This document shows, one piece after another, positions 1 to 5,530 of a stretch of 5,530 nucleotides of DNA. The position numbers and the translations under genes are program-made. Positions within the stretch are counted from its first letter, which is position 1. Each line of letters opens with the position of its first letter. The stretch comes from Hyphomicrobiales bacterium (GTDB lineage: Bacteria > Pseudomonadota > Alphaproteobacteria > Rhizobiales > Afifellaceae): assembly GCA_013812985.1 (NCBI GenBank), contig JACCSN010000278.1:1-5530 (forward strand), given 5' to 3'. The notes under the pieces are model-generated. The model searched no databases and was not told the origin of the DNA. It saw nothing but the letters and a program-made list of their open reading frames with translations.

Positions 1-611
1 GGCGCCACCTGGACGCCGCCGGCCTGAAGCTCCCACCGGTAGCGCGGATTCATCAGGAAGAGGGATCCGACCGGATCGTAAAGGAGCCGGACCTGCACGC
101 CGGCGGCAGCTCTCTCCAACAGGATCGCCTTCAGCTCCTGGCCGAGCGCGTCGGAGGCCCACGAGAAGAACTGCAAGTGGATCGATGTCCTGGCGCCGCG
201 GAGATCGTCCATGAGCCGCGGATAGAAGTCTGCTGCATCCTGGAGGATATCGACCCGGTTCTCCTTCGTCAAAGCCGAATGACCATTGTGGCGCACCAGC
301 TTGGCCACCCGGCCCTGCGGGCCGGATCGCGCCTCCAGCATCGCCAGCGTTTCGTCCTGCGCGGCCAGCAAGGCCGCGAGCGGCCCCGGGCCGCGGTCGA
401 ATTCGTGCCGGATGAGCCCCGGTCTGTGGCTGAAATCGCGGTGTTCGCGGCCGAACAGGACGTAGATGACGAGGCCGATTCCCGGCAGCACGATGAAGAG
501 AAGCGTCCAGGCAAAGGCTGCCTGCGGGCGCCGGTTCTCCGAAATGATGTAAGCGGAAGCAGCGGCCGCATAGGCGATGAAGGCGGCCAAGGCGAACGTT
601 TCGCCGTTCAT
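1..611 (-). CDS. cls: Cardiolipin synthase-like phospholipase D family protein, N-terminal part (cut by left edge)
   Basis: Reading leftwards from ATG at 611-609, the frame stays open to the window edge: 203 complete codons plus part of the next, with the C-terminus missing. Residues about 5-24 and 32-53 are two hydrophobic membrane segments. The second carries the AWTLLFIVLPGIGLVIYVLF pattern of the phospholipase D N-terminal (PLDc_N) domain, followed by FGREHRD. From about residue 117 a PLD domain begins: a Cls-like IHLQFFSWASDALG stretch (144-157), then GVQVRLLYDPVGS (171-183), typical of Cls proteins. Family members condense two phosphatidylglycerols, or use a related phosphatidyl donor, to make cardiolipin at the inner membrane. 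They are usually about 480 residues, so roughly 40% is present. The two catalytic HxKxxxxD motifs lie beyond the edge, so activity cannot be judged. The ATG at 611 is the only ATG, GTG or TTG in frame between the upstream stop (690-692) and the first membrane segment, yet it has no Shine-Dalgarno sequence. A different PLD-family transferase is a less likely alternative. Confidence 0.85.
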   Translation of the reverse strand, partial: MNGETFALAAFIAYAAAASAYIISENRRPQAAFAWTLLFIVLPGIGLVIYVLFGREHRDFSHRPGLIRHEFDRGPGPLAALLAAQDETLAMLEARSGPQGRVAKLVRHNGHSALTKENRVDILQDAADFYPRLMDDLRGARTSIHLQFFSWASDALGQELKAILLERAAAGVQVRLLYDPVGSLFLMNPRYRWELQAGGVQVA

Positions 612-674
612 CGGGCTGGGGCGTCGTCGATGCGCGATGGCTGGCGAATAATTGTCAGGGTTTAGGCCTCCTTT
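608..674 (-). promoter_or_regulatory. Strong Shine-Dalgarno and possible 16-codon leader ORF before cls
   Basis: On the minus strand AAAGGAGG (674-667) is a near-perfect anti-SD match, but it lies 55 bases before the cls ATG. Eight bases after it, a CTG at 658-656 opens a 16-codon frame (LTIIRQPSRIDDAPAR) that ends in TGA at 610-608. That stop overlaps the cls start as ATGA. Seen: the SD, its spacing and the overlap. Inferred: the short frame may be translated from CTG and couple translation into cls, which has no SD of its own. CTG starts are rare, so the SD could instead be unused. Confidence 0.35.
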
Positions 675-693
675 GTCGCGCTTGTGATCTCAA

Positions 694-736
694 GAGCAGC
701 CTGGCCCCGCAGGTTCCCGATGCGGCTGGGCCGCTC
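694..736 (-). terminator. Imperfect GC-rich inverted repeat between trpE and cls, possible weak terminator
   Basis: CCGCA (707-711) pairs with TGCGG (721-725) around a nine-base loop. GGCC (703-706) with GGGCC (728-732) and GAGC (694-697) with GCTC (733-736) extend the stem, with bulges between the segments. It lies about 30 bases past the trpE stop, where a terminator would be expected. No T-run follows on the minus strand (the next bases are TTGAGATCAC), so it is not a canonical intrinsic terminator. It could equally be an RNA-processing or stability stem. Confidence 0.25.
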
Positions 737-767
737 TCGACCTTCCCCTCAATGGAGTTTACGCGTC

Positions 768-2276
768 TTACTGCCCCCGCCCGGCCTGGCTGGCGAACCT
801 GCGCGCCTCGTCCGCCGCGCGGAACAGCGCCTTAGCCTTGTTGACGCATTCGGCCTGCTCGGAATCCGGGTCGGAATCGGCGACGATGCCGGCGCCCGCC
901 TGCACATACATCACGCCGTCCTTCACCACGGCCGTGCGCAGGACGATGCAGGTGTCCATCTCGCCGTCGCCGGAGAAATAGCCGACGCAGCCGGCGTAGG
1001 GGCCGCGCCTTTCCTTCTCCAGCTCGTCGATGATCTGCATCGCCCTGATCTTTGGCGCGCCCGACACGGTGCCGGCCGGAAAACCGGCGATCAGCGCGTC
1101 GAGGGCGTCGCAATCGGCGCGGAGTTCGCCCTCCACGTTGGAGACGATATGCATCACCTGGCTGTAACGCTCCAAGAAGAATTGGTCGGTGACCCGCACG
1201 CTGCCGAGTTTCGAGACGCGGCCGGCGTCGTTGCGGCCAAGGTCGAGGAGCATCAGGTGCTCGGCGCGCTCCTTCGGGTCGGCGAGGAGCTCAGCGCCGA
1301 GGCGGCGATCTTCCACCGATGTCACGCCGCGCGGGCGAGTGCCGGCGATTGGGCGGATCGTGACCTTGCCTTCGCGCGCGCGGACGAGGATTTCCGGGCT
1401 GGAGCCGACGATGGAGAAGCCGTCGAAATCAAGGTAATACAGGAAAGGCGACGGATTGATGCGGCGGAGCGCCCGGTAGAGCGCGAAGGCGGGCAGCGGG
1501 AAGGGCGCCTCGAAACGCTGCGAGAGCACAACCTGAAAAATGTCGCCGGCCCGGATATAGTCTTTGGCGCGGGCGACCATACGCCTGTATTCGGCCGGCG
1601 TTGTGTTAGAGGCGACCTCGCCGGACAGCGCCAGATCGGCCGGCGCGGTGGAATGGTCGAGCGGCCGGTCGAGCGCGTCGACGACCTCGATCAGGCGGTT
1701 CACCGCGCGGTCGTAGGCGGCGCGGGCTTGAAGCTCCGGATCCGGCCGCACGGGCGTGACGATGGTGAGCTCGTCCTTCACCGAATCGAAGATCGCCACG
1801 ATTCGCGGGCGGATCAGCACGGCGTCGGGCGCGTCGATGCCGGCGCGCTTCATCGGCGGCAGCTCTTCAATGAGGCGCGCCGTGTCGTAGGCGAGGTACC
1901 CGAAGATGCCGGCCGCCATTGGCGGCAGGCCCTCGGGGACGGCGATGCGGCTTTCCACGATCAGGGCGCGGAGCGCTGTGAGCGAATGGCCCGGACAGGG
2001 ATCGAAGCGCGCGAGGTCGGGCAGCCGGGCGATCTCCGCCGCCCCGCCATGGTGCCGAAAAATCAGATCGGGGTCAAAGCCGATCATGGAATAGCGACCG
2101 CGGACCGCGCCGCCCTCCACCGATTCGAATAGAAACGCGTTCCGTCGCGAGCCCGCCAGCTTGAGGAAGGCGGAGACGGGGGTTTCAAGGTCTGAGACAA
2201 GGCGGGTCCAGACCAGCTGCGCCGCGCCGCTCTCGCACCGCGCGACGAAACTCTCCAGGCCGGGTTCGACCTGCAT
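768..2276 (-). CDS. trpE: Anthranilate synthase component I
   Basis: The 502-residue length is normal for TrpE. The enzyme converts chorismate and ammonia (from glutamine, supplied by TrpG) to anthranilate, the first committed step of tryptophan synthesis, in the cytoplasm. The N-terminal domain holds LFESVEGG (49-56), the position of the LLES tryptophan-binding motif, so feedback inhibition is expected. The chorismate-binding domain carries NPSPFLYY (274-281), GSSPE (291-295), PIAGTRPRG (309-317), EHLMLLDLGRND (339-350) with the likely catalytic His340, GTVSGAPKIRAMQIIDELE (402-420) and GIVADSDP (463-470). It is TrpE rather than PabB because of the full-length N-terminal regulatory domain with intact ESVEGG. 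It is not a TrpE-TrpG fusion: it stops right after the synthase domain. The ATG at 2276 is the first start after the upstream ppiD stop, 27 bases away. It has no good Shine-Dalgarno sequence, which suggests coupling to ppiD translation. The next Met is residue 64, inside the conserved domain. Confidence 0.97.
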   Translation of the reverse strand: MQVEPGLESFVARCESGAAQLVWTRLVSDLETPVSAFLKLAGSRRNAFLFESVEGGAVRGRYSMIGFDPDLIFRHHGGAAEIARLPDLARFDPCPGHSLTALRALIVESRIAVPEGLPPMAAGIFGYLAYDTARLIEELPPMKRAGIDAPDAVLIRPRIVAIFDSVKDELTIVTPVRPDPELQARAAYDRAVNRLIEVVDALDRPLDHSTAPADLALSGEVASNTTPAEYRRMVARAKDYIRAGDIFQVVLSQRFEAPFPLPAFALYRALRRINPSPFLYYLDFDGFSIVGSSPEILVRAREGKVTIRPIAGTRPRGVTSVEDRRLGAELLADPKERAEHLMLLDLGRNDAGRVSKLGSVRVTDQFFLERYSQVMHIVSNVEGELRADCDALDALIAGFPAGTVSGAPKIRAMQIIDELEKERRGPYAGCVGYFSGDGEMDTCIVLRTAVVKDGVMYVQAGAGIVADSDPDSEQAECVNKAKALFRAADEARRFASQAGRGQ

Positions 2277-2303
2277 CAGCCCGCAACTATCGATCGACCT
2301 GGC

Positions 2304-4160
2304 CTATTGCGCCTGGTTGTTGCCGGTCAGTTGCGCATAGGCGGCATTGTTGATGCGCGTCTCGCGCGCCTGGAGGAGCTGGCGATAGTAGGATTGCAGG
2401 ATATCGTTGCGAAGCGCCCCAACGAGCTGCTCCTTGATGGCGCGGGCATCGGCGGCTTCCGCGAAATAGGCCGGCGCGGTGACCCGGTCAACGCGGAGCA
2501 GGACGCGGGCGGGAGGGGTGTCGCTCTCGGCATTAACGACGTAACCTTCCGGTCCGGCGAAAGCCTGGGCGGCGGCGTTGGCGCTCATCCCCGCCGGCGC
2601 GGCGCCCCGCTTCAGATTCTCCACCACCTGGACCGGCTTGCCGATCTCGGCGGCGAGCGCCTCAATCGGCTCGCCGCTCCGTAACCGGGCGAGCAGAGCC
2701 TCGGCGCGTTCATTGATGCGCTTCTCGGTTTCCTCGGCGGTCCAGGCGGCGAGCGCCTGATCGCGCACCTCGACGAGCGACCGTTCGCGCTCCGGGATGA
2801 TCTCCAGCACCTCATGGAAGACAAAAGCCTCGCTGCCGCTGCGGATCGGATTATTCTCCACGCCGACATCGCTCTCATATGCTTCGGTCAGGAGCTGGTC
2901 CTTGGCCGGCAGATCGGGAACGGCGCTGCCGTCCGGGGCGGCCCCGTCCTTGGCCACTGCCTCGATGACGCGGAACGGCAGCGGCATGGTCTTGGAGATC
3001 TCCTCCAGCGTGGAGCCGCCGGCCCGCTCGTCCTCCACCTTGTCGTAGATCTCGGTAATGCGCTCGCGCGCCAGCCGGCCGGCGAGTTCCTCGCGCAGCC
3101 GCGGCGCGACCTCGGCAAGCGGCGACACCGCGCCCGGCTCGACTTCGGTGACGCGGATGATGGAGGGCTCGATGGCGTTGTCGAGCACCGGAAAAACCGT
3201 ATTCGGCGTCGCGGCGAAAGCGGCTTCGGCGATCGCCGGGTCGAGGATTTCCGCCTGGGTCTTCAGGCCCTGGTCGAGATCGGCGGGCGCGACATTGCGG
3301 GTAGCCGCCAATGAAGCGAAATCCTCCGGCGCGCGGATCGACGCCATCGCCTGTTCCGCGGCTTCGCGCGCGTCGAAGCGAATCTGCTCGATGCGCCGCC
3401 GTTCGGGGCGCGTAAAACTCGGCTTGCGGCGCTCGTATTCGGCGGCGATCTCCGCGTCGGTCACGGAGGCGGGGTCGGCGAGGCTTGCCGGATCGAGGAC
3501 AAGGAGGCCGAGCTTTCTGTATTCCGGCGCGCGGAACCGCTCCGTGTTCGCGTCAAAATAGGCTTGCAGCGCGGCGTCGTCGGGCGGCGCGACCGGTTCG
3601 ATTGCCGATTGGTCCACGACGATGGACGAGACTGCCCGCTCCTCGTTCTGGAATTGGTAGAGCGCCTCCACCAGCGGCCGCGGGACGTCGATGCCGGCGG
3701 CGATGGATGAGGTGATCTGGTTCCGCACAAGGTTCTGGCGGATGTCGCGGACGTAATCGTCACGGTCGATGCCGGAATTCTGGAGCAGCGATTGGAACTG
3801 CTCGCGGTCGAACTGGCCGTCGGCGCCGCGGAAGTTCGGGTCGTCGGCGATCTCGGCCGCGACGCGATCCTCGGACATTCCGAGATTGCGGCTCCGCGCC
3901 TCGTCGTCGACGGCGGCGTCGAGCAGCAGCTGGTTGAGCAATTGCTCCGGGCTGACCTGCCGGCCGGAGCGCTCCAGCCGATCCTGGACGCTGGCATAAT
4001 CGGCGACGGTCACTTCCTCGTCGCCGACGCTCGCCAGCGTTCCGGCGCCGTAACCGGCGAATTGGCCGGAAACGCCCCAGATCGCGAAGCTGATAACGAG
4101 CAGGATCAAAAGTCCCTTGGCGACCCAGCTATTGGCCCCTTGACGCAGCGATTCGAGCAT
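2304..4160 (-). CDS. ppiD: PpiD/SurA-type membrane-anchored periplasmic chaperone (peptidyl-prolyl isomerase family)
   Basis: A 618-residue protein, close to E. coli PpiD in length (about 620). A short basic N-terminus is followed by one membrane anchor (about residues 16-32, GLLILLVISFAIWGVSG), placing the rest in the periplasm. Residues about 42-180 match a SurA_N-like chaperone domain: the VGDEEVTVADYASVQDRL opening, then alternating helices with LLNQLLLDAAVDDEA (74-88). Residues about 250-345 are in the parvulin position, but the usual GG-DLG active-site pattern is missing, as in PpiD proteins whose isomerase domain is inactive. A second SurA-like helical stretch fills the C-terminus. PpiD is known to sit near SecYEG and assist newly exported proteins. 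The start at 4160 is chosen because GAGG (4170-4167) lies six bases upstream and the anchor follows at once. The open frame runs 89 codons further, but that stretch is Arg/Pro-rich antisense of tpiA. It ends in TAG 27 bases before trpE, so the two are probably cotranscribed. Confidence 0.88.
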   Translation of the reverse strand: MLESLRQGANSWVAKGLLILLVISFAIWGVSGQFAGYGAGTLASVGDEEVTVADYASVQDRLERSGRQVSPEQLLNQLLLDAAVDDEARSRNLGMSEDRVAAEIADDPNFRGADGQFDREQFQSLLQNSGIDRDDYVRDIRQNLVRNQITSSIAAGIDVPRPLVEALYQFQNEERAVSSIVVDQSAIEPVAPPDDAALQAYFDANTERFRAPEYRKLGLLVLDPASLADPASVTDAEIAAEYERRKPSFTRPERRRIEQIRFDAREAAEQAMASIRAPEDFASLAATRNVAPADLDQGLKTQAEILDPAIAEAAFAATPNTVFPVLDNAIEPSIIRVTEVEPGAVSPLAEVAPRLREELAGRLARERITEIYDKVEDERAGGSTLEEISKTMPLPFRVIEAVAKDGAAPDGSAVPDLPAKDQLLTEAYESDVGVENNPIRSGSEAFVFHEVLEIIPERERSLVEVRDQALAAWTAEETEKRINERAEALLARLRSGEPIEALAAEIGKPVQVVENLKRGAAPAGMSANAAAQAFAGPEGYVVNAESDTPPARVLLRVDRVTAPAYFAEAADARAIKEQLVGALRNDILQSYYRQLLQARETRINNAAYAQLTGNNQAQ

Positions 4161-4164
4161 GGAA

Positions 4165-4170
4165 AGCCTC
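4165..4170 (-). promoter_or_regulatory. Ribosome binding site that sets the ppiD start
   Basis: GAGG at 4170-4167 on the minus strand, six bases from the ATG at 4160, decides for this start over the upstream extension of the same frame, which begins at 4427 inside tpiA. Confidence 0.6.
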
Positions 4171-4214
4171 AAAAACACGAAAAGGCCGGGTGCGTTGGCC
4201 GCCCCAGCACGCCG

Positions 4215-4243
4215 AGCATAAGACCCCCGTCCTCGCCTGCCAA
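4215..4243 (-). promoter_or_regulatory. Sigma70-like promoter for ppiD-trpE
   Basis: On the minus strand TTGGCA (4243-4238) matches the -35 consensus at five of six bases. After exactly 17 bases comes TATGCT (4220-4215), which matches TATAAT at four of six. Transcription would start near 4208 and leave a 5' leader of about 48 bases before the ppiD ATG. The element lies inside the divergent spacer, where a promoter must exist for the leftward unit. No tryptophan-rich leader peptide or attenuator is visible in this leader. Confidence 0.55.
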
Positions 4244-4249
4244 GGCGGA

Positions 4250-4277
4250 TTGACGCGCACGCTCTGAGGCATAGGCG
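4250..4277 (+). promoter_or_regulatory. Possible weak promoter for tpiA-secG
   Basis: TTGACG (4250-4255) is a good -35 match (five of six), seven bases from the -35 of the opposite promoter, back to back. The candidate -10 at 4272-4277 (TAGGCG, 16-base spacing) is poor. A promoter is expected here because tpiA is the first rightward gene, but its exact place is uncertain. Confidence 0.28.
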
Positions 4278-4288
4278 CCCCGGCGCGC

Positions 4289-4293
4289 AGGAG
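4289..4293 (+). promoter_or_regulatory. Shine-Dalgarno sequence of tpiA
   Basis: AGGAG at 4289-4293, ten bases before the ATG at 4304. It supports the start that places the conserved AGNWKMN motif at residues 6-12, as in the family. Confidence 0.6.
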
Positions 4294-4303
4294 CCGGACC
4301 GAC

Positions 4304-5050
4304 ATGCGCCATCTGATCGCCGGCAACTGGAAAATGAACGGGCTAAACGAAAGCCTCGACGAGGCGGCGCGCATCGCCGAGGGCGCGCGGCAATTCGTGG
4401 GCCGGGTGGACGCCATGCTCTGCCCACCGGCGACCTTGATCGAGCGGATGCGGCGGAGCTTGGGCGGTTCGCCGCTCATTCTCAGCGCGCAGGATTGCCA
4501 TGCGGAGCCGTCAGGCGCCCACACCGGCGGCATCTCGGCCGAGATGCTGGCGGACGCCGGCGCGACTGCCGTCATCCTTGGCCATTCGGAGCGCCGCGCC
4601 GATCATGGCGAGACGAACGACATCGTGCGCGCCAAGGCCGAGGGCGCGCGGCGGGCCGGCCTCACCGCCATCATCTGCGTCGGCGAGACGGAGCGCAAGC
4701 GCGACGCCGGCGGGGCGCTGGCGGTTGTCTCGCGGCAACTTGAGGGTTCCGTGCCCGCCGGAGAACCGGGCGACCTCGTCATCGCTTACGAGCCAGTCTG
4801 GGCGATCGGCACGGGACGCACGCCGAGCGAGGCTGACATTTGCGCGGTGCATGCCCATATCCGTGCGGAGCTTGAGGCCCGCTTCGGCGCGGCGGGGCGA
4901 GCCGTCCGCATCCTTTATGGCGGCTCGATGAAGCCGGCCAACGCCGCGGCGATTCTCGCCGTGCCCGAGGTGAACGGCGGCCTGATCGGCGGCGCGAGCC
5001 TGAAGGCGGACGACTTCCTCGCCATCATCCGCGCCGCGGCGGAAGCATGA
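4304..5050 (+). CDS. tpiA: Triosephosphate isomerase
   Basis: The 248-residue length is typical. The enzyme interconverts dihydroxyacetone phosphate and glyceraldehyde 3-phosphate in glycolysis and gluconeogenesis, as a cytoplasmic TIM-barrel dimer. All catalytic landmarks are present: AGNWKMN (6-12) with Lys10, ILGHSERR (91-98) with the electrophile His94, and [11 protein letters not shown] (161-171) with the catalytic base Glu163 followed by the mobile lid loop. The phosphate-binding YGGS (205-208) and GGLIGGASL (225-233) are also intact. The conserved structural Cys is Cys125 (IICVGET). One difference stands out in the dimer loop, GAHTGGIS (71-78): residue 76 is Gly, where most family members have Glu or Asp. 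The gene heads the rightward unit with secG 65 bases downstream. tpiA-secG is a common alphaproteobacterial pair, often followed by pyrG. Confidence 0.98.
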   Translation: MRHLIAGNWKMNGLNESLDEAARIAEGARQFVGRVDAMLCPPATLIERMRRSLGGSPLILSAQDCHAEPSGAHTGGISAEMLADAGATAVILGHSERRADHGETNDIVRAKAEGARRAGLTAIICVGETERKRDAGGALAVVSRQLEGSVPAGEPGDLVIAYEPVWAIGTGRTPSEADICAVHAHIRAELEARFGAAGRAVRILYGGSMKPANAAAILAVPEVNGGLIGGASLKADDFLAIIRAAAEA

Positions 5051-5071
5051 GCCACGGGCTTCAAAGCGCCG

Positions 5072-5096
5072 GCCGTCTCGTGTAGACGAGCGCGGC
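5072..5096 (+). repeat. Hairpin in the tpiA-secG spacer
   Basis: CTCGT (5077-5081) pairs with ACGAG (5086-5090) around a four-base GTAG loop. After a small internal loop GCCG (5072-5075) pairs with CGGC (5093-5096), giving a nine-pair stem. An A-rich stretch, not a T-run, follows, so it is unlikely to be an intrinsic terminator. It could separate tpiA and secG expression by mRNA processing or stabilise the tpiA 3' end. Confidence 0.4.
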
Positions 5097-5115
5097 GAAA
5101 GAAAGATTCGGATAA

Positions 5116-5530
5116 ATGACGACTGTTCTCATCGTAGTGCACCTGATGGTGGTTCTGGCCATGATCGGCTTGGTGCTGTTGCAGCGCTCCGAGGGCGGCG
5201 CGCTCGGCATCGGCGGCGGCTCCGGCGCGTTCCTGTCCGGGCGCGGCGCCGGCAACGTGCTGACGCGCTCGACAGGTATCCTGGCGGCCGTCTTCTTCGC
5301 CACCTCGATCGGCCTCGCCCTCCTGGCGCGCATCGAATCGCGGCCCTCCGACATCCTGGATCGCATCCCGGGGCAGAGCACGCCGGCCGGAGGGCCCGCT
5401 GTCCCGGCCGCACCGGTTCCGGCCGGGGCTCCGACCAGCGCGCAGGACGTGCTGCAGGGTCTCGGAGGCGCGACATCCGGCCCGCAAGCGCCGTCGGCCG
5501 ATGGCGGCGCCGCCGCGCCAGCCGCGGCCC
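5116..5530 (+). CDS. secG: Protein translocase subunit SecG (cut by right edge)
   Basis: 138 codons are present, with no stop before the edge. SecG is the small, accessory subunit of the SecYEG inner-membrane channel and improves the efficiency of SecA-driven export. Two membrane helices (about 3-23 and 52-71) flank a Gly-rich cytoplasmic loop. The family signature is clear: LVLLQRSEGGALGIGGGSG (19-37), then FLSGRGAGNVLTRSTGILAAVFFATS (39-64). After the second helix comes a long low-complexity tail rich in Pro, Ala and Gly (from about 86). It already makes the protein longer than E. coli SecG (110 residues), as is common in alphaproteobacteria. The ATG at 5116 puts helix 1 at the N-terminus as expected. 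Its ribosome site is weak: only the A-rich GAAAGAAAG at 5097-5105. It follows tpiA by 65 bases and is probably cotranscribed with it. Confidence 0.95.
   Translation, partial: MTTVLIVVHLMVVLAMIGLVLLQRSEGGALGIGGGSGAFLSGRGAGNVLTRSTGILAAVFFATSIGLALLARIESRPSDILDRIPGQSTPAGGPAVPAAPVPAGAPTSAQDVLQGLGGATSGPQAPSADGGAAAPAAA

Noticed and set aside
177..665. 162-codon open frame on the plus strand, opposite cls
   Set aside because: The minus strand here encodes a clear PLD-family protein with membrane segments. The plus frame has no recognisable domain and no plausible ribosome site.
680..767. Possible separate promoter for cls in the trpE-cls spacer
   Set aside because: TTGAGG and TTGAGA hexamers occur on the minus strand, but no -10-like element lies at a suitable distance from either.
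684..2132. 482-codon open frame on the plus strand, opposite trpE
   Set aside because: It lies wholly antisense to a certain trpE, its translation resembles no family, and long antisense frames are common in GC-rich codon-biased DNA.
4161..4427. 89-codon N-terminal extension of ppiD
   Set aside because: It is Arg/Pro/Ser-rich, antisense to the start of tpiA, and would place a hydrophilic stretch before the membrane anchor. The ATG at 4160 has an SD and fits the family.
4915..5487. 190-codon open frame on the minus strand, opposite tpiA end and secG
   Set aside because: SecG and TpiA signatures on the plus strand are unmistakable. The antisense translation is low-complexity and Arg-rich with no known match.

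Overview
The window is high-GC DNA with the gene content and layout of an alphaproteobacterial chromosome, probably of the order Hyphomicrobiales. That placement is my inference, based on the divergent ppiD-trpE / tpiA-secG arrangement and on the protein sequences. I see no mobile element, CRISPR array, tRNA, rRNA or clear sign of recent gene transfer. Base composition and codon use look uniform throughout.

The left three quarters are read on the minus strand. From about 4160 leftwards lie a PpiD/SurA-type periplasmic folding factor anchored in the inner membrane, then 27 bases later trpE (anthranilate synthase large subunit). After a 156-base spacer comes the N-terminal third of a cardiolipin synthase-like phospholipase D protein, which runs off the left edge. 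The first two genes look like one transcription unit. The third may be separate, because the spacer holds an imperfect inverted repeat and a strong Shine-Dalgarno sequence that does not fit the only usable cls start.

The right quarter is read on the plus strand. It holds tpiA (triosephosphate isomerase) and, 65 bases later, secG (SecYEG translocon subunit), which is cut by the right edge. The two units diverge from a 143-base spacer. That spacer has a good sigma70-like promoter for the leftward unit and a weaker -35-like element for the rightward one.

These are mostly housekeeping jobs: tryptophan synthesis, glycolysis/gluconeogenesis, and envelope functions (SecG in export, PpiD in folding beside the Sec translocon, Cls in making a lipid known to support SecYEG). 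I did not find a novel system. The points worth a second look are small: the start region of cls, the lack of trpG or a tryptophan attenuator next to trpE, a hairpin between tpiA and secG, a non-standard residue in the TpiA dimer loop, and an extended Pro/Ala tail on SecG.
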